In this document: one piece after another, positions 1-7,472 of the stretch
How positions within the stretch are numbered: position 1 is the first letter of the stretch
Layout: each line of letters opens with the position of its first letter
Origin: Clostridiales bacterium
GTDB taxonomy: Bacteria > Bacillota > Clostridia > Saccharofermentanales > Saccharofermentanaceae
Reading direction: 5' to 3'
Assembly (NCBI GenBank): GCA_017550385.1
Contig: JAFZPJ010000060.1
Coordinates: forward strand, 16,552-80,551
Length of the DNA stretch: 64,000 nucleotides
Translations under genes and position numbers: made by a program
The notes under the pieces: model-generated
The model's database searches: none
Told to the model about the DNA's origin: nothing
What the model saw: only the letters and a program-made list of their open reading frames with translations

Positions 1-692
1 AATCCGAGTCTGCAGCGGAGCCTGAAGCGGCGGATGAGCAGCCTGCCGAAGCAGAGCCGGCCGCAGAAGAAGCGGACGACGTAAAAAAAAAGACTGAATC
101 CTTAGCTGACACCCCTGTCCCATACCGGGTCTGGCCCTGCGCGCTCTCCGAGATGACCTCGGAGGAGTTCCGTGATGCCAGGAACACGCAGATGCTGAGC
201 CAGGCGGTGCTTGAGATAGTGGAGGCAGAGGCGCCCATAAGCTTTGACGTGCTCACGGACCGCCTTTGTGCGGCTTGCGGCATCACGCGCAAGTCTCCGC
301 AGATCATCGAGCGCTGCGAGTATCTGGTCAAGTATTCCAAGATACATCAGACCGCGCAGAATCTGGCTTTGCACCCGACTCCCGAGACCAAGAAGGTCTT
401 CCTCTGGCGTCACGAAGGCGAAGAGGACGGGCTCACTGAGCATTTTCGAAAGCCTGCGGAAGGGGATAAGCCCAGAGATGCCCAGGACATCACGCTCCAG
501 GAGGCTGCCAGGGCTGCGGTCTATGTCGCGAAGACCCAATACGGCATGCCCCGCGAGGACCTCGTCAAGCAGACGGCTTATGCGCTGGGCTTCAAGACGG
601 CAGGCGGCTGGTCGGCCCTTCTGGCCACTGCCGGCATAGATTACGCCGTCCATGCGGGCGAGCTGTCCGAGACGCCGCTCAAGATAGTCTGA
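1..692 (+). CDS. C-terminal part of a DUF3320-type helicase (5' truncated by window edge)
   Basis: The frame is open from the left edge (codon phase begins at base 3) to a TGA at 690-692, giving 229 visible residues. An acidic Ala/Glu/Pro-rich linker (about residues 1-35) is followed by a segment beginning YRVWPCALSEM. It then has a winged-helix-like region (VLEIVEAEAPISFDVLTDRL) and an ending (EDLVKQTAYALGFK) that resemble the DUF3320 domain at the C-terminus of large DUF4011-type superfamily 1 helicase/nuclease proteins. The ATPase motors would lie upstream, outside the window. The internal ATG at 153 lies inside the conserved region and is unlikely to be the start. Family by pattern recognition only; role unknown, probably nucleic-acid processing. 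Confidence 0.6.
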   Translation, partial: SESAAEPEAADEQPAEAEPAAEEADDVKKKTESLADTPVPYRVWPCALSEMTSEEFRDARNTQMLSQAVLEIVEAEAPISFDVLTDRLCAACGITRKSPQIIERCEYLVKYSKIHQTAQNLALHPTPETKKVFLWRHEGEEDGLTEHFRKPAEGDKPRDAQDITLQEAARAAVYVAKTQYGMPREDLVKQTAYALGFKTAGGWSALLATAGIDYAVHAGELSETPLKIV

Positions 693-731
693 TAACGTGT
701 AAATAAAGCCTTAATTTTGCCTTCCTTGCGG

Positions 732-760
732 TTGACTTAGGGTAACCCAAAAAGTATTAT
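732..760 (+). promoter_or_regulatory. sigmaA-type promoter of fba
   Basis: A -35 TTGACT at 732-737 and a -10 TATTAT at 755-760 are separated by exactly 17 bases. Transcription should begin near 767, giving a leader of about 58 bases before the aldolase start at 825. Confidence 0.8.
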
Positions 761-824
761 TATTGCGGACGTTTTGAAGGGCTTCGACCCTTCGTCAAAA
801 TAATTAATGAAGGAGTGCATAATT

Positions 825-1793
825 ATGGCATTAGTTACTTCTACCGAAATGTTTAAGAAGGCTTATGACGGCGGTTACGCTATCGGTGCTTTCAACGTTA
901 ACAACATGGAGATCGTTCAGGGCATAACAGAGGCTGCTGCTGAACTCAAGTCACCTGTTATTCTTCAGGCTTCCGCAGGCGCAAGAAAGTACGCTAACAA
1001 CGACTATCTCGTACACCTCGTAAAGGCTGCAGTTGAGCTTCACCCTGAGGTTCCTATGGTTCTTCACCTTGACCACGGCGCAGATTTCGAGACATGTAAG
1101 TCCTGCATCGATTCCGGCTTCACATCTGTCATGATCGACTACTCAAGCCACAGCTTCGAGGAGAACATCGCAGAGTCCAAGAAGGTTGCTGATTACGCTC
1201 ACGATCACGGCGTAGTTGTTGAGGCTGAGCTTGGTACACTCGCTGGTATCGAGGATGACGTTAAGGTTGAGGCAGGACAGGAGTCCTACACAAGACCTGA
1301 AGAGGTTGAGGAATTCGTTTCCAGAACAGGCGTTGACTCCCTCGCAATCGCTATCGGTACTTCCCACGGCGCTTACAAGTTCACACCTGATCAGTGCACA
1401 AGAAACGAGCAGGGTATCCTCGTACCTCCGCCGCTCCGTTTTGACGTTCTCGAAGAGTGCATGAAGAGAATCCCCGGATTCCCTATCGTTCTCCACGGTT
1501 CTTCTTCCGTACCTCAGGAGTACGTTTCCATCATCAACGAGTTCGGCGGCGCTATGCCTGACGCTATCGGCATCCCTGAGGAGCAGCTCCGTAAGGCAGC
1601 TCAGCTCGCAGTCTGCAAGATCAACATCGACTCAGACCTCCGTCTGGGCATGACAGCAGGCATCCGTAAGCACTTCACAGAGCACCCTGATCACTTCGAT
1701 CCCCGTCAGTACCTCGGTGATGGCCGTGCTAACGTTAAGGCTATCGTTGCTCACAAGATCAAGGACGTTCTCGGTTCCGACAACAAGATCTGA
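825..1793 (+). CDS. fba: class II fructose-1,6-bisphosphate aldolase
   Basis: Glycolytic/gluconeogenic zinc aldolase interconverting fructose 1,6-bisphosphate with glyceraldehyde 3-phosphate and dihydroxyacetone phosphate in the cytosol. The 322-residue length fits the class II family. Visible signatures are the catalytic Asp/zinc His motif HLDHG, EAELGTLAG, GTSHG and LHGSSS (zinc and phosphate site), and the C-terminal KINIDSDLR. An in-frame ATG exists at 807, but the ribosome site AAGGAG at 810-815 overlaps it and sits 9 bases before the ATG at 825, so 825 is chosen. The gene is monocistronic, with a consensus promoter upstream and a strong terminator behind. Confidence 0.95.
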   Translation: MALVTSTEMFKKAYDGGYAIGAFNVNNMEIVQGITEAAAELKSPVILQASAGARKYANNDYLVHLVKAAVELHPEVPMVLHLDHGADFETCKSCIDSGFTSVMIDYSSHSFEENIAESKKVADYAHDHGVVVEAELGTLAGIEDDVKVEAGQESYTRPEEVEEFVSRTGVDSLAIAIGTSHGAYKFTPDQCTRNEQGILVPPPLRFDVLEECMKRIPGFPIVLHGSSSVPQEYVSIINEFGGAMPDAIGIPEEQLRKAAQLAVCKINIDSDLRLGMTAGIRKHFTEHPDHFDPRQYLGDGRANVKAIVAHKIKDVLGSDNKI

Positions 1794-1817
1794 TCTTAGA
1801 GTTAGGATTATTACTTC

Positions 1818-1854
1818 AGAGGCTGCGCTTCACGGCGCGGCCTCTTTTTTTTTT
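1818..1854 (+). terminator. rho-independent terminator of fba
   Basis: An 11-bp stem AGAGGCTGCGC (1818-1828) / GCGCGGCCTCT (1834-1844) with one G-U pair is followed by an uninterrupted run of about ten T. Confidence 0.9.
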
Positions 1855-1875
1855 GCTCCATATTCCGTGTTTGCA

Positions 1876-1971
1876 GATTATTAGCAAAAACGGCCTGTTT
1901 TTGCTAATAATCTTCTAAATTAGCGAATAATTAGCGAAAAACGGGGATTTTTGCTATTTTTCTTCTAACTC
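1876..1971. repeat. dispersed intergenic hairpin repeat, copy 1
   Basis: A perfect 16-bp inverted repeat, GATTATTAGCAAAAAC (1876-1891) and its complement (1897-1912) around the loop GGCCT, is followed by a second imperfect hairpin built on TTAGCGAAAA (1931-1940) and TTTTTGCTA (about 1949-1955). The block ends in CTAACTC (1965-1971). The same arrangement recurs at 44789-44894. Both copies follow a rho-independent terminator. Confidence 0.75.
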
Positions 1972-2015
1972 TCGCCGCTGCCCCCTCCCGAAAAGGCAAA
2001 ACCAGCGAAATGTTG

Positions 2016-2021
2016 TATAAT
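2016..2021 (+). promoter_or_regulatory. -10 box TATAAT of a probable leaderless gene
   Basis: TATAAT ends six bases before the ATG at 2028, so transcription would start at or next to the initiation codon. No ribosome site precedes the ATG and no good -35 is seen. Confidence 0.6.
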
Positions 2022-2027
2022 CACCCT

Positions 2028-2504
2028 ATGGCACAGAAAGACTTACCGCTTTTTGAGAAACCCGGTCAGCTGGATCCCGGACGCAAGGTCCCCAACACTA
2101 AGGACCCGGCGTTCACTATTCATACTCATTACAGGGAAGGGGACACTGTCCCTGCGGATGACCGCATCGTTTACACCGAGGAGTCGGTCAACGCGATGCA
2201 GCCTTTTGAAGATGAGGCATTATTAAGAGGCGACGTTAAGCCCAAGAAGACCGGTAAGGTCACTGGCAACGCCTATATCTCACGCACATACGATCCTGAG
2301 CAGGATTACAATAACGAAGGTCACAAGGTCAAGGTCAACTCTGACCCGATGGCGGGCGCAGCCAGCCCCGTGCATGCTAAGTCAGCCTTTAAGGCCGAGA
2401 ATCCGGGGTTCTTCAATGACATCCGTAAGCTGGGCTTATATACTGCAGCAGTCTGCATCCTGATCGCCCTTGAGATCGGCTGTCTTATCTGGCTGCTCCA
2501 CTGA
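2028..2504 (+). CDS. small tail-anchored membrane protein, unknown function
   Basis: I do not recognise this 158-residue protein. It is hydrophilic and Pro/Asp/Lys-rich over about 130 residues (starting MAQKDLPLFEKPG). It ends in one hydrophobic segment (roughly residues 136-157, LYTAAVCILIALEIGCLIWL) and only a residue or two after it, which suggests a C-terminal tail anchor with the bulk in the cytoplasm. The ATG at 2028 is preferred over the ATG at 2010 because 2010 lies upstream of the TATAAT box at 2016. The gene stands alone between the aldolase and the convergent permease. Whether it is translated rests on codon pattern and the long open frame. Confidence 0.6.
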   Translation: MAQKDLPLFEKPGQLDPGRKVPNTKDPAFTIHTHYREGDTVPADDRIVYTEESVNAMQPFEDEALLRGDVKPKKTGKVTGNAYISRTYDPEQDYNNEGHKVKVNSDPMAGAASPVHAKSAFKAENPGFFNDIRKLGLYTAAVCILIALEIGCLIWLLH

Positions 2505-2513
2505 TCGACTTTT

Positions 2514-2582
2514 TGGTGGCGTTATCAACAGTTTGAGCCACCATTTCGTGCAATGCTGCCTGAGATTACACAAAATGGTGGC
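2514..2582. repeat. three-arm inverted repeat with alternative pairing
   Basis: TGGTGGC (2514-2520), GCCACCATTT (2537-2546) and AAATGGTGGC (2573-2582) lie just past the stop of the preceding gene. The middle arm can pair perfectly with either flanking arm, by 7 or 10 bp, so two exclusive hairpins are possible. It may act in 3'-end formation; there is no T run. Confidence 0.5.
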
Positions 2583-2631
2583 GTTTAAACGTAAAAAACC
2601 TACCCAATCATGCAATGCCTCATGAACCACA

Positions 2632-2661
2632 TAAAAATGCGCACCGCCTGGGTGCGCATTT
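2632..2661 (-). terminator. terminator of the NCS2 permease
   Basis: A perfect 10-bp stem AATGCGCACC (2636-2645) / GGTGCGCATT (2651-2660) lies 25 bases past the permease stop. The A run at 2633-2637 reads as a T run on the minus strand, so it terminates leftward transcription. Confidence 0.85.
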
Positions 2662-2685
2662 CTCATTATCAGATTATTTAACCGA

Positions 2686-4221
2686 TTACTTCTCTTCAGC
2701 TTTTTCTTCCTTGTCCTCTTTCTTGGACTTTACCAGCGTCTTGCCGGCAGGCTCGGGCTTGATAGTCTCATCCTTTGCCTGTGCTGCTTTCTGCTTATCT
2801 TCAAAGACATAGTCCTTGCCGGGCAGTGCAGCATTGAGCATGATTCCGATGAGCGAACCTACAGCGAGGCCGGACAGGGAGATTACGAGCGGATCACCGT
2901 TGATCGTACCGCAAGGGAGGCTGATAGCTCCTGCAGCAGAATATGTGACACCGATCGAGAGTACGAGGATGAGCGCCGCGATGATGACGTTGCGCACCTT
3001 GGAGAAGTCGATCTGGTTTTCGACGAGGTTACGTACGCCTACTGCGGAGATCATGCCGTAGAGCACGAGCGAGATACCGCCGACTACAGGAGTAGGGATG
3101 GCGGAGATGCAGGCTGCGAGCTTGGGTGAGAACGAGAAGAAGATCGCAAATACTGCTGCGAGCTCGATTACGAGCGGGTCAAATACCTTGGACAGTGTAA
3201 GAACGCCCGTGTTCTCGCCGTATGTCGTGTTTGCCGGAGCACCGAACAGGGAAGCGATGGTTGTTGCAAGACCGTCGCCCGTGAGTGTTCTGTGGAGTCC
3301 CGGATCCTGGATGAAGTTCTTGCCGACTGTGGAAGAGATAGCGGAGATGTCGCCGATATGCTCAACTACTGTAGCGAGGGAGATAGGTACGATAGTAATA
3401 ACCGCGTTGAGGAGCAGAGCCTGATCCAGGTTGCCGCCTGCGAAGATCGAGAAAACAGTGTTCTCTCCCTGAACAGGGAGTCCGACCCAAGCTGCGTTCT
3501 GGATATTATCGATGCTAGCCTGTGTGAACAGCTGGAGGTTCGGGTCTCCGCCGATGCAGTAAACGACATTGGGAACAGCGCCCTCGACGCCTGCGTTAAG
3601 GTCAACTGCGGTGGACAGAGGTGCTGACATGAAGATGATGCAGACGAGGCATGCGCCGACAACGCCGAGGAGGATAGGGAGGATCTTGACCATTCCCTTG
3701 CCCCAGATGTTGCAGATAACGATGATGAGGATAGCAACGACTGCGACGAGCCAGTTGGTCGAGCAGCTGTTGATGGCGGTGCCGGAGAGGCACAGACCGA
3801 TAGCGATGATGATGGGACCCGTAACGATGGGCGGGAAGAACTTCATGACGCGGTTAACGCCGAAGCCCTTGATGGCAGCTGCGAGTGCCAGGTACACAAG
3901 ACCTGCGCAGGCAACGCCGAAACATGCATAAGGCAGAAGCTCAGCCTCACCATGAGGCGCGATCGCGAAATATCCTGCCAGGAACGCGAAAGACGATCCG
4001 AGGAAAGCGGGAACCTTCCTCTTGGAGAGTATGTGGAACAGAAGCGTGCCGAGACCGGCAAAGAGCAGTGTCGCGGACACGGAAAGACCGGTCAGAGCCG
4101 GGACGAGGACCGTCGAGCCGAACATGGCGAACATGTGCTGAAGGCCCAAAACAACGACGCGTCCGGCGCCAAGTTTCCTGGCATCGTAGACCGCGCCGTC
4201 TTGCAATGAAGTCTTACTCAT
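2686..4221 (-). CDS. NCS2-family uracil/xanthine permease
   Basis: Integral membrane nucleobase transporter of the UraA/XanP type, 511 residues with about 12-14 hydrophobic segments. It starts with the family-typical LGLQHMFAMFGSTVLVPALTGL and contains FLGSSFAFLAGY and the central region running through AISSTVGKNFIQDPGLHRTLTGDGLATTIASLFGAP, where substrate-binding residues lie. The C-terminus carries a charged Lys/Glu tail of about 40 residues, longer than usual. Start ATG at 4219-4221 has ribosome site AGGAGG (minus strand of 4229-4234). Uracil is the likeliest substrate, but specificity cannot be read from sequence alone. The gene is monocistronic. Confidence 0.85.
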   Translation of the reverse strand: MSKTSLQDGAVYDARKLGAGRVVVLGLQHMFAMFGSTVLVPALTGLSVSATLLFAGLGTLLFHILSKRKVPAFLGSSFAFLAGYFAIAPHGEAELLPYACFGVACAGLVYLALAAAIKGFGVNRVMKFFPPIVTGPIIIAIGLCLSGTAINSCSTNWLVAVVAILIIVICNIWGKGMVKILPILLGVVGACLVCIIFMSAPLSTAVDLNAGVEGAVPNVVYCIGGDPNLQLFTQASIDNIQNAAWVGLPVQGENTVFSIFAGGNLDQALLLNAVITIVPISLATVVEHIGDISAISSTVGKNFIQDPGLHRTLTGDGLATTIASLFGAPANTTYGENTGVLTLSKVFDPLVIELAAVFAIFFSFSPKLAACISAIPTPVVGGISLVLYGMISAVGVRNLVENQIDFSKVRNVIIAALILVLSIGVTYSAAGAISLPCGTINGDPLVISLSGLAVGSLIGIMLNAALPGKDYVFEDKQKAAQAKDETIKPEPAGKTLVKSKKEDKEEKAEEK

Positions 4222-4523
4222 AACAAAACCTCCTAAGTGTTATCTTTTGTATCTTAACACTCTTTATTTTCTATATGACAATCATATTACAAACGAAAAG
4301 CACAAATCGGCCGGTGACATTTTGTTCATAAACATATTCATAAATAGGGGGTTAGTGTCCATTTTGTTACGACGAAACCGTAAATTTTAAACCCGAAGTT
4401 AACTAAAATTGAAAACATTTTGGGCAATATTGACAGCATTATGGCAGACGAATAGAATCGAATTATCAATCAAGGGTGACCCCCGAACAAATCTAAAAGA
4501 TAGATTCGAAAGGAGACAAGATT
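4222..4523. other. divergent intergenic region between permease and pilin operon
   Basis: The left part serves the permease: a tentative minus-strand promoter TTGTCA (4276-4281) / TTAAGA (4252-4257), with an 18-base spacing and a weak match. The right part holds the pilin promoter and a leader of about 60 bases. The middle (about 4300-4425) is AT-rich with no open frame or strong hairpin that I can see. Confidence 0.5.
4430..4458 (+). promoter_or_regulatory. sigmaA-type promoter of the type IV pilus operon
   Basis: Consensus -35 TTGACA (4430-4435) and -10 TAGAAT (4453-4458) are spaced 17 bases apart. The predicted start is near 4465, leaving a leader of about 59 bases. That leader contains short inverted repeats (AATCT/AGATT, 4493-4515) and AAAGGAG before the ATG at 4524. 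Confidence 0.85.
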
Positions 4524-4940
4524 ATGAAAAAGATTAGAACTAGCAAGAAGGGCTTCACACTCGCAGAGCTTTTGATCGTTGTAGCTATCATCGGTGTACT
4601 CGTAGGTATCTCAATCCCGATCTTCTCAGCTCAGCTTAAGAAGTCAAGAGTTGCTACAAACCAGGCTAATGCACGTGCTGCTTATGCTGCTGCAAAGGCT
4701 GCTTATCTCGATACAGAAGGAACAAGGGGCGGTTCATATGTTGTAGATACAGGCGTGTTTACTGCTGTTACTACAGCTCCTACAGAAGGAACAGCAATTT
4801 CAACTACTGCTATTAAAGATTGGAAAGTAGATGGTAATGGTTTTACTTCTGAATTAGATGACAAGATCGCAACAACATGGTATGTTGCACTTGACGAAAA
4901 TGGTAATGTAACAAGCATCAGTGCAACTTTCCCTTCTTAA
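4524..4940 (+). CDS. pilA: type IV major pilin
   Basis: A 138-residue prepilin. The short basic leader MKKIRTSKKG is followed by the class III signal FTLAELLIVVAIIGVLVG, with the PilD cleavage point after Gly10 and the conserved Glu at mature position 5, and then an alpha helix rich in Ala. The C-terminal part is small and lacks cysteines. It is first in the operon, directly behind the best promoter and with a near-perfect ribosome site (AAAGGAGAC), and a terminator-like hairpin follows it. This supports major-subunit status, with much higher expression than the genes behind. Confidence 0.9.
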   Translation: MKKIRTSKKGFTLAELLIVVAIIGVLVGISIPIFSAQLKKSRVATNQANARAAYAAAKAAYLDTEGTRGGSYVVDTGVFTAVTTAPTEGTAISTTAIKDWKVDGNGFTSELDDKIATTWYVALDENGNVTSISATFPS

Positions 4941-4978
4941 GTGATGTGTCAAAAAAACATATTTTTAAGTAGATGTGG

Positions 4979-5006
4979 AGGCCGGGTTCATTGCCCGGCC
5001 TTCTTC
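4979..5006 (+). terminator. intra-operon terminator/attenuator after the major pilin
   Basis: A stem AGGCCGGG (4979-4986) / CCCGGCCTT (4994-5002) has a seven-base loop and a short, interrupted T tract. It lies 38 bases past the pilin stop. Partial read-through would give the downstream pilus genes lower expression. Confidence 0.7.
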
Positions 5007-5085
5007 GTAAAACCAAATTGTTGCAAACTTCTAAAGTAAAACTGATATCTTTGTATTATAATTAGTAAAAGCAATATTTGGGATT

Positions 5086-5094
5086 TGGTATAAT
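5086..5094 (+). promoter_or_regulatory. possible internal promoter (extended -10) before second pilin
   Basis: TGGTATAAT, an extended -10, occupies 5086-5094; another TATAAT is at 5057-5062. Neither has a convincing -35 box. The first would place the transcript start within about two bases of the ATG at 5099. Confidence 0.45.
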
Positions 5095-5098
5095 TGGA

Positions 5099-5629
5099 AT
5101 GAAGAGAACGGTTGCTTACAATTCAACCAGGCGTGGCTTCACACTTGCGGAGCTCGTGGTCGCCATGGCTATCATTATGATCCTTGTCGGAATAGGTGTC
5201 CCAATATTCTCGAACGTTCTAAAGAATCACCGGATGAAGCAGGTAAAGGAACAAGAGCTGGCAGCAAAGGCGGCTGCTGTTTCTGCATTTTATGCTGGAT
5301 ATGACAGCAAAGGCAATGTTGTCGATATCACTGAGAACAAAAGCGGTTATTGTACTTTCCTTTATGACGAAGCAAATGGGGCAGTATATGTAGTAAATTC
5401 CAATTGTGGAGTATCCGGCTTTTCCGGTACAACCATCGAGAGCTACGGACTGAAGATCTCAAACAGTGAGGACTACACAAAACAAGTCATACTTGTTACG
5501 TTTGACGGAAGGTATCACCAGAAAGTCACTAAAAATCCTCCCAATGGCGACGAGAGCAGAGGCGCATGTCAGGAGCCGATAATCAAAGTGTCATGGGTAT
5601 CGGCGCCATCACTTATTAAAGGTGCATAA
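5099..5629 (+). CDS. type IV prepilin-like protein
   Basis: A 176-residue prepilin starting MKRTVAYNSTRRG, followed by FTLAELVVAMAIIMILVG with the conserved Glu at mature position 5. The mature domain has three cysteines, so a disulfide is possible, unlike the major pilin. The frame can be extended to a TTG at 5078, but that would put hydrophobic residues in the leader and lacks a ribosome site. The ATG at 5099 gives a normal basic leader, so I prefer it. It is probably a second structural or minor pilin, and it is followed by the next gene after three bases. Confidence 0.8.
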   Translation: MKRTVAYNSTRRGFTLAELVVAMAIIMILVGIGVPIFSNVLKNHRMKQVKEQELAAKAAAVSAFYAGYDSKGNVVDITENKSGYCTFLYDEANGAVYVVNSNCGVSGFSGTTIESYGLKISNSEDYTKQVILVTFDGRYHQKVTKNPPNGDESRGACQEPIIKVSWVSAPSLIKGA

Positions 5630-5632
5630 ACG

Positions 5633-6388
5633 ATGAAGATCAATAAGCGGAAAAACAAGGAGTTGTTAAGAAGCAGCGAGGGTTCATCGCTTGCTATAGC
5701 GCTGATTTTCTTTTTGGTGTGTTCGATAATATGTGCAGGTATTATTGCTCTTGCAAACTCTTCTGTCAGCAGCGCTGCAAAGAACTATGATGCTGATACT
5801 GTTGAGACTTCGTACAATGGTGCGCCTATACCGGATCCCGTGGATCCTGTTCCTACTCCGGACCCCTTGTATCCGGAAGAATCAGCAGCTGTAACAGCTG
5901 TATATAATATTCTGTATGCTGACCTTAATGATGTGTATAACACTGTTGAGAGTGGTAAGACAAAGACGATAAACAAAAGTCCGTCGACTATAACTTATGA
6001 GATCTTTTCTTTCATCAACTGCTATTTTGAGAACACAAAACCAAATATGAATCAACAAAAGGTGTATTGGCGTACTACTGATCCTGATCACCCTGAATAC
6101 GGCGATATTATTAAAAGGGATTTTACTATTACTCTTGCCGGTCAGAAACCTGTAAAGGTTACGATCATATTGACGGATGTAGATGGTTCGGTCGGTGATG
6201 CGGTTGGCAATAATAATCCGGGCTGTATGCAGTTTAAGTCTGTTTTGATAACGATTGAAAGTAAAAATACCGCGTGTACATATAAGCGAACCATTACTTT
6301 TGAATTCACTGACAAATGCTATTTTAAGAGCTACAGCGGTGGTACAGGCGGATATCATTTCGAATTCAAGAATCAAACTTTTGGTTAA
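5633..6388 (+). CDS. pilus-operon membrane-anchored protein (PilX-like position)
   Basis: 251 residues. A basic N-terminus (MKINKRKNKELLRSSEG) precedes one hydrophobic segment (about residues 20-42, SLAIALIFFLVCSIICAGII), then a Pro/Asp-rich stretch (about 63-82) and a large extracytoplasmic domain with four cysteines. It lacks the canonical GFxxxE prepilin signal, but EGSSLAIALIF resembles the PilX/GspK-type N-termini of minor pilus components. Position 3 of the operon supports a pilus-assembly or tip role. I cannot assign it to a specific family. Confidence 0.6.
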   Translation: MKINKRKNKELLRSSEGSSLAIALIFFLVCSIICAGIIALANSSVSSAAKNYDADTVETSYNGAPIPDPVDPVPTPDPLYPEESAAVTAVYNILYADLNDVYNTVESGKTKTINKSPSTITYEIFSFINCYFENTKPNMNQQKVYWRTTDPDHPEYGDIIKRDFTITLAGQKPVKVTIILTDVDGSVGDAVGNNNPGCMQFKSVLITIESKNTACTYKRTITFEFTDKCYFKSYSGGTGGYHFEFKNQTFG

Positions 6389-6421
6389 TATGGATCGGAT
6401 CAACTTTACGGGGGTTATATG

Positions 6422-6700
6422 ATGGATAAGAGATATAACAAATATTCAAATGGTGAATCGTTGTCAGAGACATTAGTTGCAGCTCTGATAATCTCGCTTG
6501 CTATGATAATGCTCTTCTCCGGAGCCAAGGTTGGTACTGATATCATGGGTAAGTCCAAAGCTGAATATAAGACATACTTTGATAATCTTAATGCATATGA
6601 AGTGAGCCAGGCTGCATATGTTGCTGAATACAAATTGAAGTATCCGACAGAGATAACCCCGATAACTAATTATACGTTTACAATCGACCCCAAAAAGTAA
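6422..6700 (+). CDS. short minor prepilin-like protein
   Basis: 92 residues from the ATG at 6422 (a second ATG immediately upstream at 6419 is equivalent). The segment NGESLSETLVAALIISLAMIM has a Gly followed by a hydrophobic helix with Glu at position +5, the layout of class III prepilin signals, although the residue after Gly is Glu instead of Phe. The GGGGG at 6410-6414 can act as ribosome site. After the helix only about 50 residues follow, so the globular domain is minimal. It is likely a minor pilin or pseudopilin. Confidence 0.6.
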   Translation: MDKRYNKYSNGESLSETLVAALIISLAMIMLFSGAKVGTDIMGKSKAEYKTYFDNLNAYEVSQAAYVAEYKLKYPTEITPITNYTFTIDPKK

Positions 6701-6726
6701 CGCTGTCAAGGTAGAGGATAAGTCTT

Positions 6727-7446
6727 ATGCGAGCAGTGTATTACAACAGGAATACTCATAAGAGCAGAAAGGGTTTCTCGCTTTCGGAACTCCTGCTTGC
6801 GGTGGGCCTTATGGCTTTTGTTGCTACTGCTGCGATTGGTGGAATTGTCTTAATCGCTCATATAAGAGATACGATGAACAGGCAAGCCACGGCCAATATG
6901 ATCATGGTAGCTACGGTAAGCTATCTTCGTGCTGATCTTAATGACTGCAGTAATCCCGGACCTATGGATTGCACGAAAGAGGCGAATGCAAAAAAGACAC
7001 CGTTTGTGATCGTTTCCAGGTATAGTGATTTTATTGTGCGTAAGACAGAGACTTCAAATGATACTGAGCTGGCAACAATGAACGGTCCTGTTACGACCTA
7101 TTACTGGAACTCGTCTCCTACTAATGCAACATTAGGAGGAGACAACAAGAAAACACCTCTGTATGGAATCTGGGTCAGAGTTGAGTGTAGTGGTTATACG
7201 CTTCCTGCCGGATGGAGTGCAAGCAATATTACCCCTTGGAAAGGCAGAAGCTATTTGATAGCTCAGAATGTTATGGCCGGCACAGGAATGTATTCCAGAA
7301 TAAAAGACGGAAAGATCAATTATGATGCCCAGAATAATCTCTATACGTTTACTATAGAAGTCGTTGATGAGAAGAATCCTAATGATGTTATCTTATCTCA
7401 GGAAGTAAAGATCTGTCCTGATCCGATAATTCCAACTTTTCCATAA
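6727..7446 (+). CDS. minor prepilin (PilW/GspJ-like)
   Basis: 239 residues. Leader MRAVYYNRNTHKSRKG, then FSLSELLLAVGLMAFVATAAIGG with Glu at mature position 5. The large C-terminal domain suits a minor pilin that initiates or caps the fibre. It lies 26 bases behind the short prepilin and 26 bases ahead of pilB, in one transcription unit. Sequence-level assignment to PilW or GspJ is by length and position only. Confidence 0.7.
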   Translation: MRAVYYNRNTHKSRKGFSLSELLLAVGLMAFVATAAIGGIVLIAHIRDTMNRQATANMIMVATVSYLRADLNDCSNPGPMDCTKEANAKKTPFVIVSRYSDFIVRKTETSNDTELATMNGPVTTYYWNSSPTNATLGGDNKKTPLYGIWVRVECSGYTLPAGWSASNITPWKGRSYLIAQNVMAGTGMYSRIKDGKINYDAQNNLYTFTIEVVDEKNPNDVILSQEVKICPDPIIPTFP

Positions 7447-7472
7447 CTATATTGAAGGAGCGGTAAAGCGAA

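Noticed and set aside
4222-4300. Uracil- or purine-responsive riboswitch/attenuator before the NCS2 permease
   Set aside because: No PyrR-binding-loop-like stem, purine aptamer core or terminator/antiterminator pair is recognisable in the short leader.
4465-4523. Cyclic di-GMP riboswitch in the pilin leader
   Set aside because: The leader is only about 59 bases and I see no GEMM-type core elements; it has just a short AT-rich stem.
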